DNA of 64,000 bases, from positions 15,370,841-15,434,840 of the forward strand of contig CM055889.1 in assembly GCA_029582165.1 (NCBI GenBank), read 5' to 3'. Source of the DNA: Portulaca oleracea. Taxonomy: Eukaryota; Streptophyta; Magnoliopsida; Caryophyllales; Portulacaceae. The notes under the pieces are model-generated. The model did no database searches. It was not told the DNA's origin and saw only the letters and a list, made by a program, of their open reading frames with translations. Position 1 is the stretch's first letter. Every line of letters starts with the position of its first letter. Position numbers and translations under genes: made by a program. Positions 45,092 to 55,347 of the stretch are shown here, piece after piece.

Positions 45092-45268
45092 TGGAACGTG
45101 GTAGTGATTCTATGTTACCGCAAAGCAAGTCAAGTGGCAGACAAGCTGGCTAAACATGCGTTGGAAAATGAGAATTCTAGTGTAATGTATCAAGAAGAAC
45201 CACTATTTGAGGTGCAATACCTTCTCCATGTTGACCGAATGCGAGCACGTGGAATATATGTGATGTAA
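45092..45268 (+). pseudogene. LINE RNase H C-terminal relic
   Basis: The plus-strand frame reads YRKASQVADKLAKHALENEN, matching the RNase H tail of plant LINEs (R.AN.VAD.LA), then runs 58 codons to a TAA at 45266. It is a separate fragment from the large LINE, in the opposite orientation, with no other domain nearby. Confidence 0.6.
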
Positions 45269-45269
45269 T

Positions 45270-46480
45270 CTATTAATATATGAAAGTAATATCTTTAAAT
45301 TTTAAAATGGTGAGCAAAGAGTAAATTTTAAGACTTTCAACCAATAAAATTGCAGATAAATAAAATTTAATTACTATTCTTCCCGTCCATCTTTAATCAC
45401 ATGTTTGTCATTAATAAGGAGACATTGTCCACTTGAATTGTAACAACCCTAAAAATACGGGATCCTCTGGATTGTTTATGTTTTTAGTTTTTTCAAATAC
45501 ATTATCCTTTTTATTATACAAATATTTACTTTTAATTTGTATGTATATTTATAGCTTGATTTCCTTATTTATTAAAATTGTGTGTAAAGAGTATAAGATT
45601 GTGTGAAAAAAATGTGTTGTTTAATTTTGTGTTATTTAATTTAAGTTTGCTTTTTGAAAAACTACCTATTTGTCATATCCCGTGCATCACACGAATTTAA
45701 GATTAGTATGTTTTAATTTTTGAATAAACTTTGGGAGTGTTTGCCCCACCTTTACCACAAAAAATATAGTAATTCTTGGACAAACACACTCTGACCAGTA
45801 CATCATGAGTCACCATCACTTAACTCGGTGGGGTTCCACCATAATACAATTTTATTTCTTTTTTAGACCACCAAAATACAAAAATAAAATAGGGACTATT
45901 GTCACACAAAAGGTGAAAGTAGGAATTATTAAAATCCAATTTTCCTTTTTTTTTGTGATAATTAATAGTTTGTTTCTAATTCTATGATTGATAAAAGCTA
46001 GCTAAATTAAATTAAAAGTCATTCTCATATGACTTGTTGTCACAGGTAAAAGGTCATTCTCATGATATGACTTATTATCACAGGTAAACACTTAAAAGCT
46101 CACTTAAAAGGAGTTTGTCTAACCATAACTCCTATACAAGACTGTGTCATTCTAGAATTTGCGTAAAAAATAATATATAAGTCTGTGATATGTGTCTTAC
46201 CTTAAAACACATTTCAACTTTCATGGTTTGATTGATAGTTAGAAATAATTATCAATTATAAAAGTTCGAAAATACTTTCTGTACATACTGGTGTTAAACC
46301 CGTGCAATACATAGGTATATTAAAAAGTAAATGCCTTTATGCCATATTTAGTGTTAACCGTGAATGTAAGAGTCCTTTTTTGTGATATATATAAAATATG
46401 ACTTTTTAATTTAAGATGGACTTTAGAATGGAATAGAAGTATTTAATATCTAATAATAAAATTGATAACAATAACCAATT
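45270..46480. other. Non-coding repeat debris with Helitron-like ends
   Basis: CCCGTGCATCACACG followed by ATTAGT (45679-45705) looks like a plus-strand Helitron 3' end. ACTGGTGTTAAACCCGTGC (46288-46306) looks like a minus-strand one. A 35 bp imperfect tandem pair around GTCATTCTCATATGACTTGT lies at 46019-46086. A GGGAGTGTTTG / CAAACACACTC inverted pair spans 45732-45792. No coding. Confidence 0.4.
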
Positions 46481-46484
46481 ACTA

Positions 46485-46914
46485 GGGTGAGAAAAAGGTA
46501 CTCCGGTGGAAACCCTAATTCTCTCTAAAAAGGGCCACTGTGAGGGCGACTGACTCCCGACGGTGATGAGGCAACGGTAGTCTGGAAGAACCTTTCTTTC
46601 AACAAGAATAAGGGCAGGTGATTCCACCCCGACGGTGGAAGCGATAGGGGTTGACTTTAAAAGGCGTTGATTGGTTTCATATAGGCTAAGGTAGGGCAAA
46701 GATGGAAGCAAACGTTGAACTGGACTGGAATAAACTTCGACTGACAGAGGCTGAGGAAGAAATAGTGGAGATTGAAGAAGAGATTCCAACGGAGAAGGAG
46801 GAAATTGCATTGAGTTTAGTAAGACATCTGTTAACCCGCCATACCTTCAATGCTACGGTGATGAAGGTCATACTAAAGAACATATGGAAACCCTCTAATT
46901 ACAATAGTATCTAA
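46485..46914 (+). pseudogene. LINE 5' end: UTR and start of ORF1 (DUF4283-like N-terminus)
   Basis: An ATG at 46702 opens MEANVELDWNKLRLTEAEEE, then ALSLVRHLLTRHTFNATVMK and VILKNIWKP. This pattern (acidic start, LVGKLLT..., then FN...M...L..IW) is the beginning of the DUF4283 domain in plant LINE ORF1 proteins, which bind element RNA. Similarity stops at about residue 66 and a stop follows. The preceding 200 bases are a plausible GC-richer LINE 5' UTR. Nothing further of this LINE is seen. Confidence 0.6.
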
Positions 46915-48480
46915 TTGAAGCATTTGTACATAAACACTAACAACATTTGAATTCTACTCCATGTTTGATTTTAGATTTAATACAAAGAGAGAAAGAAAGA
47001 AAGAGGGAGAGACGGAGAGTATCTTTTATTAGGTAGATGACATACTGTTAAATAGGTATAACAATGAGGAATGTCTTGAAGTTTTATGGTTGATTAAATG
47101 AAAACATAATTTAATTTCCCTGCAATTTGATGAATAATCAGAACCATCAGTATTCAATAATTTATCAAATTGATTTAAGATAGTATGTTTAGATTACAAT
47201 CTTGCTATTAGCAAAATCTAAGTAGGCATAGACAATCTACTATTGCGGAATACAAACAAATTATCTGCAAGATTGATGTGACCAACTTGATTTGGATTTT
47301 AGATTACCTGCAACATACAATAGAATGGTCAAAGAGAAATTCATGATATTTAATTATAAGAAACTGACTAAAGAACAAATTACTATCAAAATTTGATCAT
47401 GTGGTAATGGAAACTGTAAGTTTAAATTGGTTATATAATGGTATCCTGTAGGGATTCTTCAGAGTTTGTGGTGTAGTGGGATTAAATTTGAGCAATTATC
47501 TGCGAAATTAGTGTGCTTATTTTTTTTTATTATTAACATATGGTTGGAACAGAGTGGACATATGGTGGTTGAACTGTACTTAATAACTGCAATTTCATGG
47601 GGCGAGAAATATATTGAAATTAATTGATTTTTCTTTAATATCATATGATTGACACAGTTTTCGAAAATTACTCTGCTTTCAAAATTTCAAAATTTAAGGA
47701 TAATACTTTTATATATTAATAGATAGATATAGATTTTTTTGATAATAAAATTCTATTGTATTATATTTAGGTGAGAAAGGAAGTGAAATGTTGTTAATAT
47801 ATTTTATTTATCTTTAATATGATTGATTGTGGACACCTAAATTTACTGTCAGTTCATGATTTCAAAATTTAAATGTATTATTTTTATATATTAATAGATA
47901 AATAGATTATTAAGCCCTAAGAAAGTACACACTTCGTCAACAATTTTTTAATATAATTAACTAATTAAAAAATAAAGTAAATAAAAGATAAAAAAACCTC
48001 TATTTCCCAAAAATTACGTCCACCCCTTCCCACCCATCTTTAGATCGTTGGCCTTTAACCCCCCCCCCCCCCCCCCCTTTTTTTCTCCTACTCTGTAAAT
48101 CTCAATGTGCCAAAGTATCGCTTATACTCTGCAACCTTTATATATGTAAGTTATTGATTGTCCATCGGAATTTAGAAACCATTATTTTCTGCAATTGTTT
48201 TCACTAATTGAGTTTCACTTCAAGATTGTTTTTTTTCGATCGATAAGTGGGCACCCAATTCCAATTTATTTCAACCAAAGCATTATGGGCCCTAGATCCA
48301 AATACAAATTGCCTTGCCAAGCGAGGTTGTGCCAACAATGGACTCTTTTAATCCATACATAAAGCAGCTCCCACCTCCCCCCCCCCCCCCCACATATATT
48401 ATGCATTATAATACAGAGGGAGTGGGATACAACAACCAACCTAGTTGTCCACAACTATATATTTCATTTTCCTTTCTCTA
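46915..48480. other. AT-rich intergenic region with poly-C tracts
   Basis: No gene is found. A GA-rich patch (46986-47020) and two long C-runs (about 48060-48077 and 48378-48391) stand out. TATTAATAGATAGATATAGA and TATTAATAGATAAATAGA recur at 47715 and 47889, suggesting a small duplicated repeat. Confidence 0.5.
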
Positions 48481-48599
48481 CTTTGTGCATCAGAATAGAT
48501 AATGCATGACAAGAAATCTGTGCCTCTTTTTCCTCTTTTTCCTTGTTTGTATTCATCAAAATAGGTATGGAATCTTACTGAAATTAGTGGCCAGTGTGC

Positions 48600-50485
48600 T
48601 AGCTGAATACGGCAGGTCTTGTGGTGCTTCTCCCTAGCTGGCCACTCTCCACTTGATTGCCTGCAATAACTAGTCCTTGCTCTTCTCCTCCTTCTCAAAA
48701 ATTATTATGTTTCTTTGATTCCATAGGGACCAAATAATTGCAAACCAAGCTATCACCCACAAATTTCTTCTAGTGTTGTTCTTGAAATAGGCATTCATCT
48801 AACTTTCATACATTATCTTCACTGTGTTTGCTTTGCTTATCTGATGACCCATCTCCTCCATAATTGTTCTCCAGATTGACCATGAATATTCACAATTCAG
48901 CAGTACATGGTCAATACTCTCCCCCTCAACTTCACAAAACGAGCAAACATCTTCATTTTCTTGGTTACCTTCTTCCTCTTCAACTTGGTTCTCATATTGA
49001 GCTTGCCCAACAATGTGATCCAGGCCATGATTTCAACCCTTGGTGGCGCTAATTTCCTCCATACACTGCAGACAATCGAGTCCACATAGTCCTCCCTGTA
49101 AGCTATTTCTTCTGCTTTCTCCATAATTTTCTTCACTTTGAAATCTCCATTCTCCTCCCAAAACACCTTATCCTCTCTCCCTTTCATGGGCTGTATTTTA
49201 CTTAGCCTTGCCACCAATGCTCTTTCCAGTGTCACTTCTTGTGCTGTTAGTTCCTTGCTCCATGTCAAACACCATCTCCAATTTTCTCCTTCAAACCACC
49301 CCATTTCTCCTACCATCCACCCTTTTTAAGATGACAGTTTGTACAACTGAATAAACTCATCTCTCAAAATCTCCTTATTATACCATGGGTCCTCCCAAAA
49401 CTTCACCTTATTGCCATCACCCAACTGTATTCTTAGCCCGTCATGGAAGGCTAGTTGTGCTGGTTCTTTCTTCTTCATCATTTCTCCCAAATCTCCGCAA
49501 GGCCCCGATACTCTTGCTTTGTGTCTCGATGGAAAAATACCCCTATCTTCATTATGTATGGCTTGTACTGTCTTCTTCCAAAGTGTTTCTTCCTCTATTC
49601 CATACCGCCACCACCATCTCAACAAGAGATTTGTATTTTTCATTACTAGATCCCCCAATCCTAACCCCCCTTCTCCATTGATCTTTGTAACACTTCCCAA
49701 CTTACTAATGCATTTGGCCTACCCCCTTCCTTTCCTCCCCAAAAGAATCTTCTTTGCATTTTAATGATCTCTCTGACCACTAACTTTGGCATTCTATACA
49801 TGGACAAGTAATAGACAGGCAGACTGTTAATTACTGCCTTCAAAAGGACTAACCTGCCTGCCCTCGACTATGTGTTTGATTTCCAGCTTTTTAGCCTAGC
49901 CTGAATTTTTTCCAAAATTGGACACCATGCCTCCTTCCGCTTCATGCTTAAACCTAGAGGCAAGCCCAGGTACGTTATAGGAAGAGTGTCTACCCACTAC
50001 TAAAAATATGTGTATTACCAACTACTTTTTTCCAACCAATTTAAAATGGTTGGAAAAACCAACTATTTTAGCAACCATTTGATATTCCAACTATTTTTCA
50101 AAAAATTTAGTGGAAAAAATGGTTGGAAATTCCAACCAATTTTGCTAAAATTGGTTGGAAATTTTTCCTACCATCCTTTTTCCTACTATTTGAAAATAGT
50201 TGGAAAAATGGTTGGATTACCAACTATTTTTCCAACCAATTCCAAATAGTAGGAAAAATGATGGTAGGAAAATTTTCCAACCATTTTAGCCAAATTGATT
50301 GGAATTTTCAACTATTTTTCCTACTAAGTTTTTTGAAAAATAGTTGGAATATCAAATGGTTGGTTTTTGGTTTTTCCAACCATTTTAAATTGGTTGGAAA
50401 AAGTGGTTGATAATACGCATATTTTTAGTAGTGACCTTGCAATTCAGCCTATCTGCCATCTCCTTGGTCACCCATGCCAAATTGC
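48600..50485 (-). pseudogene. 3' half of a LINE reverse transcriptase and zf-RVT, broken by a mini-CACTA
   Basis: Minus-strand frames in order are AWVTKEMADRLNCK (50434-50480) | TLPITYLGLPLGLS, MKAVINSLPVYYLSMYRMPK, RRFFWGG, INGEGGLGLGDL, WKDPWYN-like FWEDPWYNKE, KVFWEENGDFKVKKIM, WRKLAPPRVEIMAWI and LLNCEYSWSIWRTIM with FAIIWSLWNQRN. This is the thumb, connection and zf-RVT of a LINE distinct from the one ending at 44800. Multiple stops and frame changes make it dead. Its upstream half is missing, cut at about 50490 by an LTR element. The exact 3' end is not visible. Confidence 0.75.
49995..50433. mobile_element. Mini-CACTA MITE, 439 bp
   Basis: Ends are CACTACTAAAAATATGTGTA and its inverted form (28 bp inverted repeat, two or three mismatches). 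A perfect 3 bp duplication ACC flanks it (49992-49994, 50434-50436). The interior is a dense run of GGTTGGAAA / TTTCCAACC motifs in both orientations, close to palindromic overall. Removing it restores the host LINE frame. 3 bp duplication and CACTA ends identify the superfamily. Confidence 0.92.
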
Positions 50486-50492
50486 AGTCTTT

Positions 50493-51355
50493 TGTTTTAA
50501 ATAGTTTTATTAATTAGAAAAAAAGACAGTTTTTGATTTCGACGTTCTTTTCATTCTCAGTTTCTCTCTAGGCTTGAAGGGAGGTTTCCTCCCAAGCCTC
50601 TCTAGTTTTAGGGTTAGATTTCCATTGAAGAATGAAATTAGATTGTCTTTGTTCAAGAATTCAACAATTTCGTTCTTCGCCTTCAATTCAAGACTAAATT
50701 CTTCTATCCCTTTCTCTCTCTATTTTCTCCTACATTAATTTCTTGTTAGTTTTGTGTTGTTTGGGTTGTGATTGAATTATTTGATGGTTAATTGATCTTG
50801 TCTTAGGCCTAATCTATCCAAATTCATGCTTGTAGTTAGAGGTTTTCTCTTGCCCACCATGTGTTCGCTGAAATGCTCGAGAGAGTTTTCATTTGTATTT
50901 CTTTAGCCAATCGATGTATACCGAGAGGTGAGATTAATTTGCTAGTGTGGTAGAGAAAATAGTTAAGGTTTTGGACATGAGAATAGTCGAATTCTAACTA
51001 GGTCTAGGATTGCTATTCTTGTAGTTTAATTAGACTAACTCCATGAGAATAGGTAGTTAGAATAGTTAGACTAGCCCTTGACCCTCGAGAGAGGGCTTTG
51101 GTGAGCTTTATTGGTGCAACCGATCACTCTTAATTGCTTGTTTAGAATTGGTAGATTAGGTCGTTCTGATTAGTTGGTTTGTTGAATATTGATTTTGCTT
51201 CCTGAACATCTTTTATTGCTTTCATAGTTTGTTGTTTGATCACCATCACCATCCTTGGTTAATCAACCTAACTTGAAACACTTGGGTCCGCTTTGATTGC
51301 CTAAAACACAACTCCCTGTGGATACGACAACCGTACTCCCAAAAGTACGACAACA
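50493..51355 (+). repeat. Probable left LTR of the non-autonomous gypsy element
   Basis: The right end (ACGACAACA) precedes the primer site by four bases. The left end is placed at TGTTTTAAATAG because LINE similarity stops just before it. The sequence has a CT-rich leader with TCTCTCTAGGCTTG and the CTCCCTGTGGATACGACAAC phrase common at plant gypsy LTR ends. The left boundary is approximate. Confidence 0.55.
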
Positions 51356-51359
51356 AAAT

Positions 51360-51377
51360 TGGCGCCATTGCCGGGGA
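51360..51377 (+). other. Primer-binding site, tRNA-Asp type
   Basis: TGGCGCCATTGCCGGGGA differs by one base from the primer site at 38196-38213 and stops there, followed by unrelated GTTGGTGCTTTC. It shows the normal 18-base primer site for comparison. Confidence 0.85.
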
Positions 51378-51509
51378 GTTGGTGCTTTCTAGGCTTCAAG
51401 CTTGCTTGAGGATTCTTGTTAGGTCTTTAAAAATTCAAAAAAAAAATTAAAAAATCCAAAAAATGAATCTTCCCCACTTCCCCTCAATATGAGCAGGAAT
51501 TGTTTTGTG

Positions 51510-52117
51510 CTTACCGGAATTGATCAAATGACTATCTTGCTTATTGTGCTCAATGTGGTTTTACTTTTACAAAGTGGGAAGTATTGTATATTGTTGATGA
51601 GGGTGTGAATTTTGAGACTCGTACTCTTTTGGATTATTTTGGTTTTCATGCTAAAAGTGAGTGCGAGGCTTGGGAATTGCTGAATGGTTGATTTGGGATA
51701 CTCATGAGTTTCAGGAGGCTTGTCATTCTTCGGGTTCTTCTCTGGATGACCCATGTGCTTTTCATGCTAGATCATTCTATGAGGAACAATTTGTGACTTT
51801 GTGTCCCCCTTCCCCTCGATTCTCAATGCATGTCCTTTCTTGTTGTGCTCCATTTGATTCGTCCACTCATGCTACCAACCCTTGCATTGATGTTGCTTCT
51901 TCGACCTTTGATGAAAATGTAGTCAACCATCATGATGAATGTTTGTCGAGAGTAGCAAATGGTCTCAAATCGATTGTCTCTGAGTTGGGTTTGCTTGTGT
52001 ATCAATTGAAGAGCGATACGCTTGATTTGAATGAGAGTGACCTTAGGCTAGAACTTTCTTCACCTAAGGATTGTTTGTTGGATGCAATTGAGTCTTCTCC
52101 TCCTTTGTGCCCCGAAA
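51510..52117 (+). pseudogene. Gag-like ORF of the non-autonomous gypsy element, first part
   Basis: The frame from about 51530 reads DYLAYCAQCGFTFTKWEVLY, then FETRTLLDYFGFHAKSECEA, reminiscent of the Athila/Tat Gag region (a CxxCGF...TRTLLD...A pattern). A stop at 51690 and a frame change lead into WDTHEFQEACHSSGSS and a Ser/Cys-rich stretch. The frame is then interrupted by the copia-type insertion and resumes at 54737. The product is not a known enzyme. Confidence 0.45.
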
Positions 52118-52619
52118 TGTTAGGATTCTCAGGGCGTAGTTAGCAGACAAACAATAATAAAGGGCGAAAAATAAATAAAGATTCGACACAAAGGAATTAA
52201 CGTGAAAAAACCCAAACCGGGAAAAAACCACGAACGATGCACTATCAGAGGATTACAATGGTGTTTCAGATATTTCCAGACCTAAACAATCTCTCACAGC
52301 CTTCCTAGAGTTACAACCTGAGAACTCGACACTCACAGTTGAGCCTCACACAACTCCCTCAGGAACACAGAGATTACAGGTCAATCTCTTGTGGTATAAG
52401 ATGAAACACTCTCAATTGCAATACAAATAAACCTAGCACCTAGGCTCTATTTATAGTACAAGGCTGACACAATTTTAGGATTAATAGAGTCCCTACAACA
52501 AAGGAATTACAAAAAAGAAGTGGAACAAATCAACAATCTGATTCCCACTCAAACTCTACTACCTTGCTCCCCAAGAGACAGAGACCAACCCAAAATTGGT
52601 CTCCACATTCAAACCAACA
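52118..52619 (-). repeat. 3' LTR of the GAG-only copia element
   Basis: 502 bp, matches 54230-54731. The minus-strand TATA box TATAAATAG lies in both copies (about 52448-52456 here). Confidence 0.92.
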
Positions 52620-52833
52620 ATCTCCCACTTAGAGACCAATTGTAAACGCAGCCTTCATCGATTATCATCAATCACCACTTCAACACCTTCTCGAATCCTT
52701 CAATGCATCCATCTCGATCTTGTTCAGCAAAGATCAACAGAGGTCCCAGTTGACCTCCCATCAACTCCTCTTTTAGCAACAGGCTCCCACTTGAACTGAT
52801 CACACCCCTGCAACTTCGACATACGAATCATCG

Positions 52834-54177
52834 TCAACAACTTAGGGGAATTTCGGATTGGGACTTTATCTCGTGTTGAACTTGTCGAATTCCCGTGCAG
52901 GTTAGATGTGTTCCTCGGCTGACCATCTGTTCCCGTAGCCTCGACCGAAAACCTCCTCGTTTCTGGTACCCTTCCTCATCAGAGAAGCTAACACGCCTTT
53001 GACGAGCATGAACCCGCATGTTAGAGTTATCAATGACAGAATATAGTTTCCCCTTTTTCCTGCCATTTGCAATTATCAGAGATCCTTTCGTTACCCTCCA
53101 ATGACCATCTTCAAATTTCGTCGTGAGCCCCTCCTCATCCAGTTGACTCACAGATATAAGGTTCTTGGTCAGACCCGGGACATACCGAACATTCTTCAAC
53201 CTCCAAGTTCCACCCTTAGAAGTTTTAATGTTCACATCACCTCTTCCTAGCATCTTTAAGTTGTGACCGTTTGTAAGCCTAACCCTGCCAAACCTCCCAT
53301 TGACAAAATTACTAAAGGCCTCCCTGCTAGACGAAGAGTGAAACGAAGCACCCGAATCTATCACCCAATTCCCTTCTGACTTGTCAACACTAACAGTTAG
53401 GGCATCACCAAAATCCTCAACAGAATATACAGAGTCCTGGTCATTATGGCTGCTCTTCTTAGGTTTGGGACAATCCCTACGAAAATGACCTCTATCACCA
53501 CAGTTCCAACACAACACTTGCTCCATGTTTCGACCTCTAGATTTTGATCGACCCCGACCCGAACTCCCACTATTCCTCCTACCCTTGACAGTCAAAGCAT
53601 TCCCTGAAGACTCAGACACATCAGAATCTTTCCTACGAATACTTTCATTCAGGACAAAGTCTCTAATTTCCGCAAACTTCAGTTTCTCACCCTTCTTAGT
53701 AGAAGAAGTTACAGAAGTCACGAAATTTTCCCAAGACTTAGGTATGGTAGCCAATAGTATATTAGCATTCATCTCATTGTCAAAATTAAACCCCATAGAG
53801 GTTAACTTTGATAGTATTATATTCAACTCATTCATACTATCATGCATATCACCAGAAACTTGCATCTTAAATTCAAACAAACGACATAACACATATACCT
53901 TGTTCACCGCCGAAGGTTTCTCATATGTGTTTTGCAAGGCCTCGAGCAGATCTTTCGTCGTTTTCTGATCTTTGACGTTGAAAGCCACGTTACGAGCTAG
54001 TGTCGAACTGAATGCCTGACCATCAAGCTCTTCCCAATCCTTCTGTTCCATCTCTTTTGGTTTATCACCCATCGCAAGATGCAACCTTTGCTGGCGGAGC
54101 ACATCCTCAACACGCATCCTCCACCATGCGTAGTCTTTCCCATCGAATTCCGGAATCTTCACAATAGCGTCCGCCAT
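52834..54177 (-). CDS. Copia Gag-protease protein, 447 residues, intact
   Basis: The start MADAIVKIPEFDGKDYAWWR lies about 50 bases inside the 5' LTR. Residues 1-190 are copia Gag (DUF4219/UBN2-like: FDGKDYAWWRMRVEDVL, WENFVTSVTSS). A basic linker follows, then a CCHC zinc knuckle CWNCGDRGHFRRDC near residue 223. NWVIDSGASFHSS near residue 270 is the aspartic protease active site. RYVPGLTKNLISVSQLDEEG is the segment usually found before integrase. After GKLYSV the copia pattern ends and about 65 residues of unknown tail finish the ORF. No integrase, reverse transcriptase or RNase H is present. No stops or frameshifts, so it may still be expressed. Confidence 0.9.
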   Translation of the reverse strand: MADAIVKIPEFDGKDYAWWRMRVEDVLRQQRLHLAMGDKPKEMEQKDWEELDGQAFSSTLARNVAFNVKDQKTTKDLLEALQNTYEKPSAVNKVYVLCRLFEFKMQVSGDMHDSMNELNIILSKLTSMGFNFDNEMNANILLATIPKSWENFVTSVTSSTKKGEKLKFAEIRDFVLNESIRRKDSDVSESSGNALTVKGRRNSGSSGRGRSKSRGRNMEQVLCWNCGDRGHFRRDCPKPKKSSHNDQDSVYSVEDFGDALTVSVDKSEGNWVIDSGASFHSSSSREAFSNFVNGRFGRVRLTNGHNLKMLGRGDVNIKTSKGGTWRLKNVRYVPGLTKNLISVSQLDEEGLTTKFEDGHWRVTKGSLIIANGRKKGKLYSVIDNSNMRVHARQRRVSFSDEEGYQKRGGFRSRLREQMVSRGTHLTCTGIRQVQHEIKSQSEIPLSC

Positions 54178-54215
54178 TGCTTCTCAGTCTGCAGATCAAC
54201 TACACTCCAACCAAA

Positions 54216-54227
54216 GCTATGATACCA
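54216..54227 (-). other. Primer-binding site, tRNA-Met type, of the GAG-only copia element
   Basis: The reverse complement reads TGGTATCATAGC, two bases from the CA of the 5' LTR. It differs by one base from the usual TGGTATCAGAGC. Confidence 0.8.
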
Positions 54228-54229
54228 CT

Positions 54230-54731
54230 TGTTAGGATTCTCAGGGCGAAGTTAGCAGACAAAAAATAATAAAGGACGAAAAATAAATAAAGATTCGACA
54301 CAAAGGAATTAACGTGAAAAAACCCAAACCGGGAAAAAACCACGAATGATGCACTATCAGAGGATTACAACGGTGTTTCAGATATTCCCAGACATCCACA
54401 ATCTCTCACAGCCTTCCTAGAGTTACAACCTGAAAACTCGACACTCACAGTTGAGCCTCACAGAACTCCCTCAGGAACACAGAGATTACAGGTCAATCTC
54501 TTGTAGTATAAGATGAAACACTCTCAATTGCAATACAAATAAACCTAGCATCTAGGCTCTATTTATAGTACAAGGCTGACACAATTTTAGGATTAATAGA
54601 GTCCCTACAACAAAGGAATTACAAAAAAAAAGTGGAACAAATCAACAATCTGATTCTCACTCAAACTCTTCAACCTTGCTCCCCAAGAGACAGAGACCAA
54701 CCCAAAATTGGTCTCCACATTCAACCCAACA
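54230..54731 (-). repeat. 5' LTR of the GAG-only copia element
   Basis: 502 bp, TG...CA on both strands as an LTR, matching 52118-52619. It carries the promoter for the minus-strand transcript. Confidence 0.92.
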
Positions 54732-54736
54732 CGAAA

Positions 54737-55347
54737 TTCATGTAAGTAACCCTTTGTGTGATTGGAAGGATGATAATTATGACTCTTGTTCTCCTTCATT
54801 AGCATGTGAGTCCTCATCTCATGATATAGACTTTGCTCTTCATGATGCATCTTTGGATACTAATATTGAAATGGGGCTTGTTTGTGATGAAACTATTGAG
54901 GAGGTTGTACTTGAAGATCCTCCTATGTGCGTTGATTATGCCAAAAATGTATCCTTGTCTTCCCTTCAAGCGGCCCTTTCTCCTTCACTTCATTCCACCC
55001 TCTCCCCCGAGCATGCGTGCCTTACTTCCTTAGGTGATTATAGAGGTCCTAGCCCGTTGTTTGATCCTTCTTGTCCATACCTTTGGAAGATGCCTAGGAA
55101 ATTTGTGTATTATACCTCGTGTAATCAGTTTTTCAATTTTTCTACAGCATTTGCTAAGCTTAGGAGAATACTCACATTGTTTGCTATATTTTCGCTAGTA
55201 TTATCCTATTTATCGCACTGTGAGATGCATGCTTCGGTGTATGATCGGCTCTTGCAAGCCTTGACAGCGTCCGAGTTTCCTAAGGTCAGGCTCGGGACCT
55301 TAAACAAGCGCTTCTTGGGAGGCAACCCAAGTTTTCATGCTTTCTAG
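54737..55347 (+). pseudogene. Gag-like ORF of the non-autonomous gypsy element, second part
   Basis: It resumes in frame from the duplicated CGAAA: PLCPE before, IHVSNPLCDWKDDNYD after. It is a Ser/Leu-rich, partly acidic protein with a hydrophobic stretch (RRILTLFAIFSLVLSYLSHC, possible membrane segment) and ends RFLGGNPSFHAF. The LGGNP ending is common at the close of ORFs in plant Athila/Tat-type elements. Role unknown. Confidence 0.45.

Larger units (their letters stand above)
52118..54731 (-). mobile_element. Copia-type GAG-only element (TR-GAG-like), 2.6 kb, probably young
   Basis: LTRs 52118-52619 and 54230-54731 (502 bp each) start TGTTAGGATTCTCAGGGCG and end CCAACA. About 18 differences are visible by eye. 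A perfect CGAAA duplication flanks it (52113-52117, 54732-54736). The primer site (TGGTATCATAGC on the minus strand, 54216-54227) and polypurine tract (AAGTGGGAGAT, beside 52620) give minus orientation. Its only coding is an intact Gag-protease ORF. Without polymerase and integrase it must use proteins of another copia element (inference). Confidence 0.92.

Noticed and set aside
48060..48077. Poly-C tract as a polypurine tract of an unseen minus-strand element
   Set aside because: No LTR start (CA/TG end) or matching repeat adjoins it. A plain homopolymer is the simpler reading.
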